Of a DNA stretch of 64,000 nucleotides, positions 33,989 through 42,860 are shown piece after piece (positions within the stretch are counted from its first letter, which is position 1; every line of letters starts with the position of its first letter). The notes beneath the pieces were generated by a model. The model worked only from the letters and a program-made list of their open reading frames with translations. It did no database searches and was not told the origin of the DNA. Position numbers and translations under genes: made by a program. This DNA comes from AP-15 sp963775875 (GTDB lineage Bacteria > Pseudomonadota > Alphaproteobacteria > ATCC43930 > CGMCC-115725), in the NCBI GenBank assembly GCA_963775875.1, contig CAVZKP010000021.1, forward strand, positions 77,394 to 141,393. Reading direction: 5' to 3'.

Positions 33989-35540
33989 TCTGCTCCAGGT
34001 CGCGGCCGGCGCTGCCTTGGCGCTGACCGCGTGGCTGATCCCGCGCCGCGTCGCGAAGGCGCGGCTGGCGAGCCTGCCGGCGGTTCTCCTCGATCTCTTT
34101 CCGGTGCTGCTCGCCGCCGGCCTGCTGATGATTTCGACCGGGCGGCCGATCTTGACCGGGCTCGCGCTGGTCTCGCTCGGCGCCGGGTTCGCGCTCGCCG
34201 ACAGCACCAAGCGCGAGGCGCTGCGGGAGCCGGTGGTCTTTTCCGAGATGTCCGAACTGCCGCATGTCTTTACCCATCCGCAGCTCTACCTGCCGTTCGC
34301 CGGGCCGGGCCTGGTGATCGGCGGGGCGCTGGCGACGATCGCTCTCGGGATCGGTCTGCTGTTTCTCGAACCCCCGTTGTGGCGGCCGGATGCGGTGTTG
34401 ATCGTGCTCGCGGCGGCGATTGTCGGCGGCGCCGGCTGGATGATTTCGCGCGAACCAGCGCTCGGCGCCGCGGCGGCGCTGTTGCGGCGCCTCGATCCGA
34501 GCGGCGAGCCGTTCGCCGATGCGGCGAGGCTGGGTCCGTTCGCGATGCTCCTCGTTTACGGCGTCATCGCCCGGGCCGAGCGGGCCGAGCGGCAAACCCG
34601 GCACGCGCCGGCGCCGCTGCCGGCGCTGGGGAAACGCCCGGCCGGGGTGCCCCTGGTGCTGGTGCAGTGCGAATCATTCTTCGACGCGCGCCGGGTTTCG
34701 CCCTGCGTGCCCCAGAACCTGCTGGCCGGCTTCGACAACTGCCTGCGGGAGGGGGCAACCTTCGGCCATCTTGAGGTGGCGGGCTGGGGCGCCAACACGA
34801 TGCGCGCCGAATTCGCGGTGCTGACCGGCATCCCCGAGCGCGATCTCGGCTATGACCGCTTCAATCCCTATCACGCCTTTGCCCGCGCCCCGATCGCCTC
34901 GCTCGCCTGGCACCTGCGCAGCGAAGGCTATCGCACCTTGTGCCTCCATCCTTTCGACCGCAGCTTTTTCCACCGCGATGTGACCCTGCCGGCGCTCGGT
35001 TTCGAGAGCTTTCTTGGCCGCGAAACCCTGGGCGGTTCGCGCCGCCCGCCCTATCGCGCCGACCCCGATTTTGCCCAGCAGGTGCTTCGTGCGCTCGACG
35101 AGGCCGGGCCGCGCACCTTCATCTTTGTCATCACCATGGGCAACCACGGACCGTGGCTCGAATCCGGACCGCCGATCGATCCCGATCTGCGGCGGCGTTT
35201 CGACCCGACGGGCCTGCCGCAGGGCAGCCAATTGCTGCGCTATCTCGACGGATTGGCGCGGTCGGACGAGATGCTGCAGATCTTGTCGGAAGGAATGGGA
35301 CCGCGCCAGCGTGGCGGCGTGCTCGGCTTTTATGGCGATCATCTGCCGAGCCTGCCGCAGGCGTTCAGACATTTCGGCTTTGACGAATGGGCGAGCGACT
35401 ATGTGCTGATGGACGGCATGGCAACCTCGGCGCGGCGGCTCGACCTGCCGGCCCACCAGCTGCCGCGCATCATCCTCGACCGCCTGCGTCGGCGGAATGC
35501 GGTGGAAGAACGCCGGGCGGCGGCAGTCGGCGCGGCTTGA
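33981..35540 (+). CDS. LTA synthase-like membrane sulfatase
   Basis: The start at 33981 overlaps the SDR stop (ATGAGTGA); 519 residues. Four or five membrane helices to residue 170 are followed by a periplasmic alkaline-phosphatase/sulfatase domain: PLVLVQCESFFD (metal-binding start), GANTMRAEFAVLTG (nucleophile Thr), DRSFFHRD, ITMGNHGPW and GFYGDHLPSL. Gram-negative members transfer phosphoglycerol-type groups or act in capsule assembly. The pairing with an SDR resembles rkpH-rkpI of rhizobia. The exact reaction is not known. Confidence 0.85.
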   Translation: MSDLLQVAAGAALALTAWLIPRRVAKARLASLPAVLLDLFPVLLAAGLLMISTGRPILTGLALVSLGAGFALADSTKREALREPVVFSEMSELPHVFTHPQLYLPFAGPGLVIGGALATIALGIGLLFLEPPLWRPDAVLIVLAAAIVGGAGWMISREPALGAAAALLRRLDPSGEPFADAARLGPFAMLLVYGVIARAERAERQTRHAPAPLPALGKRPAGVPLVLVQCESFFDARRVSPCVPQNLLAGFDNCLREGATFGHLEVAGWGANTMRAEFAVLTGIPERDLGYDRFNPYHAFARAPIASLAWHLRSEGYRTLCLHPFDRSFFHRDVTLPALGFESFLGRETLGGSRRPPYRADPDFAQQVLRALDEAGPRTFIFVITMGNHGPWLESGPPIDPDLRRRFDPTGLPQGSQLLRYLDGLARSDEMLQILSEGMGPRQRGGVLGFYGDHLPSLPQAFRHFGFDEWASDYVLMDGMATSARRLDLPAHQLPRIILDRLRRRNAVEERRAAAVGAA

Positions 35541-35624
35541 CACCGGCCGCCGGCAGCGCGGAACATCCCTGCGCCGCGGGCATGGGCGCCGTGGGGCATG
35601 GGCGCCGGCGGAGGGAAGACAGCG

Positions 35625-36371
35625 ATGGATCTGCAAGGACGGACCGTCATCGTCACCGGCGGCGCTTCCGGGATTGGCCGGGCGACGGCATTCCTGCTGG
35701 CGCGTGAAGGGGCCACCGTCGTCATCGGCGATATCGACGCGGCAGGCGGTCGGTCGGCGGCGGCGGAGGGTGCGGCCGGCGGCCTCGCCATCGATTACCT
35801 GCCGCTCGACCTGACCGCCAAAACCTCGGTCGACGATTTCGTCGCGGCGGTGCATGGCCGGGTCGAGCGCGCCGACGGCCTGGTCAACGCCGCCGGCTGG
35901 GACCAGATCCAGCCCTTTTTGGAAAATCCGCCCGAGATGTGGGACCGGGTCATCGCCATCAATCTGATGGGCGCGATCCGACTGACCCGCGGGGTATTGA
36001 CGCCGATGGTCGAGGCGCGGTCCGGCAAGATCGTCAACATATCGAGCGATGCCGGGCGGGTCGGCAGCATGGGCGAAACCGTCTATGCCGCGGCCAAGGG
36101 CGGGCTGATCGCCTTTACCAAATCGCTCGCCCGCGAACTCGCGCGCTACCGCATCAACGTCAATTGTGTGTGTCCGGGGCCGACCGATACCCCGCTGTTC
36201 CAGCGCCAGCCCGAACGCATGAAGGAAGCGCTGACCCGCGCCATTCCGTTCCGCCGGATCGCCCAGCCGATCGAGATCGCCGAGGCTGTGCGGTTTTTCT
36301 TGAGCGCGCGCTCGGATTACATTACCGGGCAAGTGCTGAGCGTCAGCGGCGGCCTGACGATGGCCGACTAA
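35625..36371 (+). CDS. BadH-like short-chain dehydrogenase
   Basis: 248 residues. VIVTGGASGIGRATA binds NAD; ISSDAGRVGSMGETVYAAAK contains Ser, Tyr and Lys of the active site; the C-terminus LSVSGGLTMAD and the VNAAGWDQIQPFL segment are close to 2-hydroxycyclohexanecarboxyl-CoA dehydrogenase (BadH) of Rhodopseudomonas. No other bad genes are nearby, so the true substrate is uncertain. The ATG at 35625 fits the family N-terminus. Confidence 0.85.
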   Translation: MDLQGRTVIVTGGASGIGRATAFLLAREGATVVIGDIDAAGGRSAAAEGAAGGLAIDYLPLDLTAKTSVDDFVAAVHGRVERADGLVNAAGWDQIQPFLENPPEMWDRVIAINLMGAIRLTRGVLTPMVEARSGKIVNISSDAGRVGSMGETVYAAAKGGLIAFTKSLARELARYRINVNCVCPGPTDTPLFQRQPERMKEALTRAIPFRRIAQPIEIAEAVRFFLSARSDYITGQVLSVSGGLTMAD

Positions 36372-36391
36372 TCCGGGGTGAGGAGGAAGGA

Positions 36392-36652
36392 ATGCAGAGG
36401 CATCACGCAGCGGCCCTTGCCGCCATGTTGACGATCGCTGTTAGCGGGACCGCGCTGGCTCAGGCGATGCCGACCAACAATCCCACCGCGGCGGCGAATG
36501 TTCGCGAGAGCGCGCAATATACGGCGCTGTTGCGGAGCAATCCGGCCTTTCGCAAAAAACGCGAAGCGATCGAGTGCGGCCCAATCGCCCTCCCGCAACT
36601 GCGCTCGAGCTGCATTGCTTCGTTTGAGGCGTACGCCGCGCCCGCAAAGTGA
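36392..36652 (+). CDS. Small secreted protein of unknown function
   Basis: 86 residues with a signal peptide ending in GTALAQA and a strong GAGGAGGAAGGA site. The mature part is about 60 residues with two cysteines (ECGPIALPQLRSSCIASFE) that may be bonded. It begins 20 nt after the BadH-like gene, in an apparent operon. Confidence 0.7.
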   Translation: MQRHHAAALAAMLTIAVSGTALAQAMPTNNPTAAANVRESAQYTALLRSNPAFRKKREAIECGPIALPQLRSSCIASFEAYAAPAK

Positions 36653-36672
36653 CGCCTATGGAGGAAGTCGCC

Positions 36673-37062
36673 ATGCCGAACCCTGCCCCCGGATTTGCCA
36701 GCAATCCCCAGCACCGCGTCGATCTCGTGCCGGATCAGCGGCATGTCAAAGTCATCTTCGCCGGCATCACCATCGCCGATAGCGCGGCGACCTTACGGGT
36801 TGAGGAGACCGGTCACGGTCCGGTCCATTATTTTCCGGAAAAGGACGTCCGGCTCGACCTGATGCAGCCAACCCAGCATCACTCGACCTGCCCGTTCAAA
36901 GGCGAAGCCGCCTACTGGACGATCGAGGTGCCGGCCGGCGGCGAGATCAGACGCTCGGAGAATGCGGTCTGGGGATATCCGGCGCCTTATGACGAGGTTG
37001 CCGGGATCGGCGGCTATTACGCCTTCTATCCGAACCGGGTCGACGCGATCATCGAGGCGTGA
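36673..37062 (+). CDS. DUF427 domain protein
   Basis: 129 residues. The DUF427 core is visible: VKVIFAGITIADSAATLRVEE, VHYFPEKDV, STCPFKGEAAYWTIE and YPAPYDEVAGIGGYYAFYP. The start at 36673 follows a GGAGG. Function of the family is unknown. It sits in the run between the small secreted protein and the gamma-glutamyltransferase. Confidence 0.9.
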   Translation: MPNPAPGFASNPQHRVDLVPDQRHVKVIFAGITIADSAATLRVEETGHGPVHYFPEKDVRLDLMQPTQHHSTCPFKGEAAYWTIEVPAGGEIRRSENAVWGYPAPYDEVAGIGGYYAFYPNRVDAIIEA

Positions 37063-37075
37063 GCGGTCGGGCGTG

Positions 37076-38632
37076 ATGCACCTGACCCAGAATTGGGAGA
37101 TCCGCAAGCCCGGCGTCTCGTCGCGGGGCGGCATTGTCGCCGCGCAGAGCCGCATCGCGGCGACGGTCGGCGCCGAGGTGCTGGCGGCGGGCGGCACCGC
37201 GATCGATGCCGCGGTCGCCACCGCGCTGGCCCTGGCCGCGGTCGAGCCGTGGAATAGCGGGCTCGGCGCGATCGGCTTCATGGTCGTCCATCGCGCCGGC
37301 GCCGATCATGCCGAGGCCATCGATTTCGGCCCGGTGGCTCCGGGCGGCCTCGATCCCTCCGCCTATCCGCTGACCGGGGCGACCAAGACCGAGTTGTTCA
37401 CCTGGCCGCAGGTAGAGGGCGACCGCAACATCCACGGTCCGCTCGCCTTTGCGATCCCGAGCGCGGTGCGCGGCTATGCGGCGGCGGTTGAGCGCTTTGG
37501 CCGCATGCCATGGCGCGAATTGGCGGCCCCGGCGGCGGCGTTGGCGCGCCAGGGGCTGCCGGTCGACTGGTTCACCACGGTCAAGGTTGCCGCTGCCGCG
37601 GCCGAGCTGCGGCTCTACGACGAAAGCCGGCGGGTGTGGCTGCCGGACGGCCTGCCGCCGGTCTGTCCGCCCGACCGCGACCATATCAACCTGCCGCTCG
37701 GACGCCTCGCCGATACGCTGGAGCGCCTTGCCGCCGCCGGCCCGGAGGATTTCTACCACGGCGATATTGCGCATTCGATTGCCGCCGATATGCGCTCGGC
37801 GGGTGGCGTATTGTCGGGGGCCGATCTCGCCGCCTGTCGCGCGCGGATCGTGCCGGCGCTCGCTATCCCCTATCGCGGCGCCACCTTGCAAGCGGCGCCG
37901 GGAATGACCGCCGGCCCGACCCTGGCCTTTGTTCTCGAACGGCTCGCCCGGCTGGGTTTCGCCGCCGCTCCGGACGCCGCTTATTTCGCGGCGGTCGGCG
38001 AGGCATTGCGCGAGGCCTATGCCGACCGGCTCGACCATGCCGGCGATGTCGAAACCGGCGCGCCGACCTCGACCTCGCACATCACCGCGATCGACCGCGA
38101 CGGAACCATCGTCGCGCTGACCACGACGTTGCTGTCGAGCTTTGGCAGCCGCTATGTGCTGCCGGGCACCGGCATCCTGATGAACAACGGGGTCATGTGG
38201 TTCGATCCGCGTCCGGGTCATGCGAATTCGATGCTGCCGGGCAAGCGCGCGCTGACCAATATGTGCCCGGTCGTGGCCATGCGCGATGGCCGGCCGTGGT
38301 TCGGGGTCGGCGCCTCCGGCGGTCGGCGCATCCTCGCCGCGGTGTTGCAGATGGCGAGCTTTGTCGTCGATTTCGGCATGGATCCGGCGGCGGCCGCGCA
38401 CCAGCCGCGGATCGACGTCAGCGGCGGCGATCGCCTCGCCATCGACCGCCGCCTGGCCCCGGCGATCGTCGGACCGCTCTCGGCCATGCCCGGCGCCACG
38501 CTGGTCGAGCACGGCGTCTTCCCGACCCGGTTTGCCTGCCCGAACCTGGTCCTGCGCGATGCCGACGGGATCAACCACGGCATCTCCGACGTGATGTCGC
38601 CCTGGTCTGCCGCGATCGCCGAACCCGGCTGA
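37076..38632 (+). CDS. Gamma-glutamyltransferase family protein
   Basis: An Ntn-hydrolase of 518 residues. The self-processing site is STSHITAIDRDG, where Thr333 would become the N-terminal nucleophile of the small subunit. GGTAIDAAVATALALAAVEP and GASGGRRILAAVLQ fit the family. There is no signal peptide, so it is probably cytosolic, unlike periplasmic GGT of E. coli. It lies 13 nt after the DUF427 gene. Confidence 0.88.
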   Translation: MHLTQNWEIRKPGVSSRGGIVAAQSRIAATVGAEVLAAGGTAIDAAVATALALAAVEPWNSGLGAIGFMVVHRAGADHAEAIDFGPVAPGGLDPSAYPLTGATKTELFTWPQVEGDRNIHGPLAFAIPSAVRGYAAAVERFGRMPWRELAAPAAALARQGLPVDWFTTVKVAAAAAELRLYDESRRVWLPDGLPPVCPPDRDHINLPLGRLADTLERLAAAGPEDFYHGDIAHSIAADMRSAGGVLSGADLAACRARIVPALAIPYRGATLQAAPGMTAGPTLAFVLERLARLGFAAAPDAAYFAAVGEALREAYADRLDHAGDVETGAPTSTSHITAIDRDGTIVALTTTLLSSFGSRYVLPGTGILMNNGVMWFDPRPGHANSMLPGKRALTNMCPVVAMRDGRPWFGVGASGGRRILAAVLQMASFVVDFGMDPAAAAHQPRIDVSGGDRLAIDRRLAPAIVGPLSAMPGATLVEHGVFPTRFACPNLVLRDADGINHGISDVMSPWSAAIAEPG

Positions 38633-38638
38633 CCACCC

Positions 38639-39358
38639 TTACGCGGCGTCGTGAAAGATGATGCCGAGAGTATGCCGCTCGCCGCTATGGATCCGGCTGA
38701 CGCCATGCCGCATGGTCACGCGACGGGTCGAGCGGACGCCGTCGACCGGGCGGTGATGCACCGGAAAGATCACGGCCTCGCCCTGGCGTAACGGCACGAC
38801 CTCGCCGCGTGATTGCATGCGCGGCCGCTGCTCGACCAACAGGAACTCGCCGCCGGTGAAATCCCGCCGCGGATCGCTGAGCAGCACGGTCAGCTGCAGC
38901 GGGAACACCAGCGGACCATAAAGGTCCTGATGCAGGCAGTTGTAGTCGTCGGCGCCGTATTTGAGGAGCAGCGGCGTCGGCCGTTCCTGGCCCGCCCGAT
39001 GGCACTCGGCGAGATAGGCATCGAGGGTCGCCGGGTACCGGCCTTCCTGACCAAGCCGCTGCAGCCAGCGATTGGCGAGCGGCGCCAAATGCGGATAGAT
39101 CGCCCGGCGCAGCGCCTCGACCAGCCCTGGCAGCGGGTAGCGGAAATATTGGTACTCGCCGCGACCATAGGCGTGATGCTGCATGACCACCCGCCGGCGA
39201 AAGGCGCCGTCATCCGAATAGAGCGCGGCGAGTTCGCGACATTCCGCGGCGGTCAGCAGCCCCGCCGCGGTCGCATAGCCGCGTTCGTCGAGCGCTGCCG
39301 CCACCGCCGGCCAATCGATCGCGGCGACGCGGTCCGCCGCCGCCTCAGGCGGCTTCAT
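38639..39358 (-). CDS. 2OG-Fe(II) oxygenase in the ada operon
   Basis: 239 residues of the COG3826 type. The HxD iron motif is His143-Gln-Asp145 (NCLHQDLYG); an Arg near 228 (SGERHTLGIIFHDA) probably binds 2-oxoglutarate. The gene overlaps the 3' end of ada by 14 bases, so translation is coupled and a role in alkylation repair or tolerance is inferred. It is not AlkB by sequence. Confidence 0.85.
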   Translation of the reverse strand: MKPPEAAADRVAAIDWPAVAAALDERGYATAAGLLTAAECRELAALYSDDGAFRRRVVMQHHAYGRGEYQYFRYPLPGLVEALRRAIYPHLAPLANRWLQRLGQEGRYPATLDAYLAECHRAGQERPTPLLLKYGADDYNCLHQDLYGPLVFPLQLTVLLSDPRRDFTGGEFLLVEQRPRMQSRGEVVPLRQGEAVIFPVHHRPVDGVRSTRRVTMRHGVSRIHSGERHTLGIIFHDAA

Positions 39359-40409
39359 CGGCCGCCGCCGCTGCCCGCTCGCGTTCGAGCAACGCCCGCT
39401 TGCGCGCCAACCCCCAGCGATACCCGGCGAGATCGCCGTCCTCGCGGATCACCCGGTGGCACGGCACGATCAGCGCCAGATTGTTGGCGGCGCAGGCCTG
39501 CGCTACCGCGCGCACCGCCTTCGGCTGGCCCAATGCCCGGGCAATCTCCGAATAGGTCGCGGTACGGCCGAGCGGGATCTTTTGCAAGGCGCGCCAGACC
39601 CGCGTCTGAAATGCGGTGCCGCGGATGTCGAGCGGCAGGTCGAGCGTGTGATCGGGTGCGCTGATAAAGCGCACGACCTGGTCGGCCCAGTCTTTCAGGC
39701 CGGTGTCTTCGGCGATCACCGATGCCGCCGGAAAGCGCTGCCGCACCATTGCCGCGAGCTGGTCGCGATCGTCGCCGAGTGCGGTCAGGCATACCCCGCG
39801 CCGGGTCGCGGCGACCAAGGCCCAGCCGAGCGGCGTCGCGACCGTGACAAAGCGGATCGTCTCGCCATCGCCGCCGCGCCGCCGTGCCCCGGGGGTCATG
39901 CCGAGTGCGGCCGGCGCCGCCTCATAGGCGCGCGAGCTCGACCCGAACCCAGCGGCATAAATCGCCTCGGTCACCTTCTCGCCCTGATCGAGCCTTTGGG
40001 CCAGATCGCCGAGCCGGTGGGTGCGGGCATAATCGCGCGGCGTCGCGCCGGTGATCTGCTTGAACACCCGGTGAAAATGAAACCGGCTGATTGCCGCCGC
40101 GTCGGCGAGTTCGCCGAGGCTCGGCAGCGTCTCGCTGCTGCGCAATAGCGCACAGGCCTTCTCGATCGCCGCGAGGTGCCGCGAGGCTGTCGAGGCGTCG
40201 GTCGGGCGGCAGCGCTTGCAGGCCCGCAGCCCGGCCGCTTCGGCCGCCGCGGTCGTCGCGAAAAACTCGGTGTTCTTGCGCAACGGCCGGCGCGACGGGC
40301 AGCCCGGCCGGCAATAAACCCCGGTCGTTCTGACCCCGTAATAAAATTCGCCGTCCGCGCCGGCGTCGCGGCTCTCTACCGCCGCCCAGCATTTGTCGAA
40401 ATCGAGCAT
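39345..40409 (-). CDS. ada: Ada: bifunctional methyl-sensor regulator and O6-methylguanine methyltransferase
   Basis: Ada repairs methylphosphotriesters and O6-methylguanine and activates its own regulon. The start at 40409 (MLDFDKCWAAVESRD) has GGGAG upstream and yields 354 residues, as in E. coli. The N-terminal zinc domain has Cys33, 37, 64 and 67 (VYCRPGC, CKRC), the AraC-type HTH follows near 75-180, and the C-terminal methyltransferase has Cys317 in IVPCHRVI. All acceptor cysteines are present. It leads a two-gene operon with the 2OG oxygenase. Confidence 0.95.
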   Translation of the reverse strand: MLDFDKCWAAVESRDAGADGEFYYGVRTTGVYCRPGCPSRRPLRKNTEFFATTAAAEAAGLRACKRCRPTDASTASRHLAAIEKACALLRSSETLPSLGELADAAAISRFHFHRVFKQITGATPRDYARTHRLGDLAQRLDQGEKVTEAIYAAGFGSSSRAYEAAPAALGMTPGARRRGGDGETIRFVTVATPLGWALVAATRRGVCLTALGDDRDQLAAMVRQRFPAASVIAEDTGLKDWADQVVRFISAPDHTLDLPLDIRGTAFQTRVWRALQKIPLGRTATYSEIARALGQPKAVRAVAQACAANNLALIVPCHRVIREDGDLAGYRWGLARKRALLERERAAAAADEAA

Positions 40410-40744
40410 CGTCATCTCCCGCGCATCATTCATCAGCCGAAGATGGCGCAGAAGCAGGCCGGGCTCTATCCGGCGATTGCTTTCTAATTCCCGCGCCCGC
40501 GATCTGACCGCGGCATCCAAGCAGAGATACCTGCCCAAGTGCGGCCGGGTCCCACGCGTCAGACATGCCACTCCCGACCATCAACGATCGAACCGCTTGA
40601 CCCTGCAGAGAGAACGCGCCAAAGCAGTAACGATGTCCAAGCTCGTATTTTAGCGGACATGAAACCGACCGTTTACAAGCAGCGCTCCACAACAGGCATC
40701 CGATCCGTGCAGGTGAAGCTGTCCAGCGTCGCGACCGAGTGTCT
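40410..40744. other. Intergenic region upstream of ada
   Basis: 335 nt separating ada from the MNT-HEPN gene on the same strand; it should carry the ada promoter. I see no conserved gene, RNA or repeat. Confidence 0.5.
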
Positions 40745-41509
40745 TCATGCGGCTGGGTTCTGCGGACGCTCGGCGCGTAGACGGGCGGCCAGGGCGTCGA
40801 TCACGGCGAGAGCGCGGCGCAATTCGTGCTCGTCGAGCTCGAGGGCGGCGGCGCCCTCCGCCGACGGATAGCGGTAAACGGTCGCCCATTTGCTCCAGTT
40901 TTTCGCGGCGCCGACATGCTCGGCGATGTCGGGAAAGCTCGCCTCGGCCATGGCGCCGAGCGCCGCCAGCGAATGGGTTTTGCGCGATCGCTTCCGGGCG
41001 AGAACGAGAAACCCCTTCAGCAGCTTCTCGACCGCCTGCTGGCAATGAAATGCTGCGCTCTCGAACAACGGCGGCTCGTCTGCCAAACAGGCTAAGGCGG
41101 TCCTGCGATCGATGTCGGCGATGGCGAGCCAGCGCTCGACGGCTGCCCAGCGGGCATTCCGGTCCGGGGTTCGCATCGAGGGAGGCTCCAAGGGCGGCCC
41201 GTAGACGACAATCCCGTCGAAATCGGCCTCGGCCGCCAGCGTGCCGACGATCGTGCGGTTGCGCTCGAAAGTGGAGGCCCGCACCGGAAAAACGTCGGCC
41301 GCTTCACAATAGGAGCGGCCCGCCTCGAACCCGGCCTTCAAGGTCAGCTTCTCGGCCGGGGTGTCGTCGTCAACGATGACCAGCAGATCGATGTCGCTGT
41401 CCGGACCGGCCTCGCCGCGGGCCGCCGAGCCGAACAGGATGACCCGCTGCGGCCGGAAATAGGCAACGACCGGGTCGAGCAGCTGTGCGGGCACCGGGGC
41501 CGCGGTCAT
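40745..41509 (-). CDS. Nucleotidyltransferase-HEPN fusion protein
   Basis: 254 residues with two domains. The N-terminal minimal nucleotidyltransferase has GSAARGEAGPDSDID: Gly27-Ser28 and Asp39/Asp41. The C-terminal half (from about 120) is a HEPN domain with CQQAVEKLLKGFLVLARKR and the Rx4H motif Arg174...His179. In MntA-HepT toxin-antitoxin pairs these are two genes and the MNT protein AMPylates a Tyr after RxxxxHxY; here there is no Tyr at that place. The function is unknown; it may be a self-regulated RNase or an unrelated nucleotidyltransferase. Confidence 0.88.
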   Translation of the reverse strand: MTAAPVPAQLLDPVVAYFRPQRVILFGSAARGEAGPDSDIDLLVIVDDDTPAEKLTLKAGFEAGRSYCEAADVFPVRASTFERNRTIVGTLAAEADFDGIVVYGPPLEPPSMRTPDRNARWAAVERWLAIADIDRRTALACLADEPPLFESAAFHCQQAVEKLLKGFLVLARKRSRKTHSLAALGAMAEASFPDIAEHVGAAKNWSKWATVYRYPSAEGAAALELDEHELRRALAVIDALAARLRAERPQNPAA

Positions 41510-41521
41510 CGGCGGATCGGC

Positions 41522-42487
41522 CTAGCCGCCGGACGCCTGATGCCCGCCATTGACATAGCGCTTGGGCAGCATCGCGTGGATGCCCTTGTTGCCGTCGACC
41601 AGCTGGGTCACCCGCATATCGACGGCGAGGCTGCAGAACATATAGGCGTCCTCGCGCCCGAGCCCGATGCGCTCGCCGATCAGCGTGATCATCTGGCGCA
41701 AAGCGGTCTTGGCGGCGTCGTCGAGATCCTCGTCGAAACCCATCGTGATCAGATGCGTCGGGGTCTCGGCGCGGGGCAGGGCGATCTTCATGTCCTTGTG
41801 CACGGTCAGGCGAAAGGTGCCGGTCAGCGCGGTTTCGAGCGCCGTCACGCAAACTTCGCCGTCGCCCTGCACGCCATGGCCGTCGCCGGCCGAAAACAAA
41901 GCGCCCGGGGTCCATACCGGCAAATAGAGCGTGGTGCCGGCGGTCAGTTCCTTCAGATCCATGTTGCCGCCGAACTCGCGCGGCACGATCGAGGTGACCG
42001 CGCCATAGGCCGGCGGCGGCGCCACCCCCATCACCCCGAAAAACGGGGCCAGCTCGATCTCGGCGCCCCACGGCACGGTGGCGATGCCGCGCTGGCGGTC
42101 GATCGCGGTATGCCAGATCCGGCGCACCGGGAAATCCTCCGGCAAGGTGCCGCTGAGCGGGCGGATCCGGGTGTAGCCCCAATTCTGCCGAGGGTCGACC
42201 GTCAGGATCTCGATCGCCAGGGTATCGCCGGGCTCGGCGCCCGCGACCGCGATCGGCCCGGTCAGGATGTGGGCGCCGAGGCGCGGCTCGATGGCGCGGT
42301 GGATTGCGGCGTGCTCGGGGAGAATCTCAAAGCGGCCATCCACCGGCAATATGTCGGGCCCGCCCGAAACGCTGTCGATGGTCACGGTATCGCCGGAGGC
42401 GACGTTCAGCACCGGCTTCAGCGCGGCGTCGAAGAATCCCCAGTGACAGGTCTGCGGGCTGGCCCGCAAGACGTGATGCTGCGACAT
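41522..42487 (-). CDS. Acetamidase/formamidase family protein
   Basis: The ATG at 42487 (MSQHHVLRASPQTCHWGFFD) gives 321 residues of the FmdA/AmdA family. Family segments include GDTLAIEILTV, GAVTSIVPREFGGNMDLKEL and LYLPVWTPGALFSAGDGHGVQGDGEV, with the Asp/His/Glu residues of the metal site. It would hydrolyse short amides to acids and ammonia. It ends 13 nt before the MNT-HEPN start codon. Confidence 0.9.
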   Translation of the reverse strand: MSQHHVLRASPQTCHWGFFDAALKPVLNVASGDTVTIDSVSGGPDILPVDGRFEILPEHAAIHRAIEPRLGAHILTGPIAVAGAEPGDTLAIEILTVDPRQNWGYTRIRPLSGTLPEDFPVRRIWHTAIDRQRGIATVPWGAEIELAPFFGVMGVAPPPAYGAVTSIVPREFGGNMDLKELTAGTTLYLPVWTPGALFSAGDGHGVQGDGEVCVTALETALTGTFRLTVHKDMKIALPRAETPTHLITMGFDEDLDDAAKTALRQMITLIGERIGLGREDAYMFCSLAVDMRVTQLVDGNKGIHAMLPKRYVNGGHQASGG

Positions 42488-42588
42488 CGGCAAACTCCCT
42501 GCGCTGATTGAACCGCGATCATAAATGCAGCGGTGTCTGCTGTGCGGGTTTTTCGCTGCAGCGCGATCAGTCGCCTGGCCCCGGCGAC

Positions 42589-42802
42589 AGAGCATGTGAA
42601 AGAATTGGCTTCAGGACGAAAACCGAGCGCGGCACAACCGTCATGCGTGGTTCGAGACGCGCCTTTGGCGCTCCTCACCATGAGGTATCTCATTGATGGC
42701 ATTTAGAAACCACCTCATCCTGAGGAAGCCGCAAAGCGGCTGTCTCGAAGGACGCACAGGGCCGATCCAGCCACTTTTCAATTTCTTCACACGCTTGAAA
42801 GC
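42589..42802. repeat. 214-bp TIR element, copy 1
   Basis: This segment is repeated at 56489-56702 with only two mismatches and no gap. Its ends are imperfect terminal inverted repeats (AGCATGTGAAAGAATTG and, inverted, AAGCGTGTGAAGAAATTG). The inside holds nested palindromes of the type TTCGAGACGCGCC / CCTCATCCTGAGGAAGCCGC common in Hyphomicrobiales. No long reading frame is present, so it is a non-autonomous MITE-like element. It fills most of the acetamidase-dioxygenase spacer. Confidence 0.9.
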
Positions 42803-42860
42803 CGGGACCCATTTGCGCCGTGGGTATCGGCCTGCGCCGGCGTGACCGCAGCAGACGCCG

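Noticed and set aside
33981..35540. True lipoteichoic acid synthase
   Set aside because: The organism is Gram-negative; only the sulfatase-type fold is shared.
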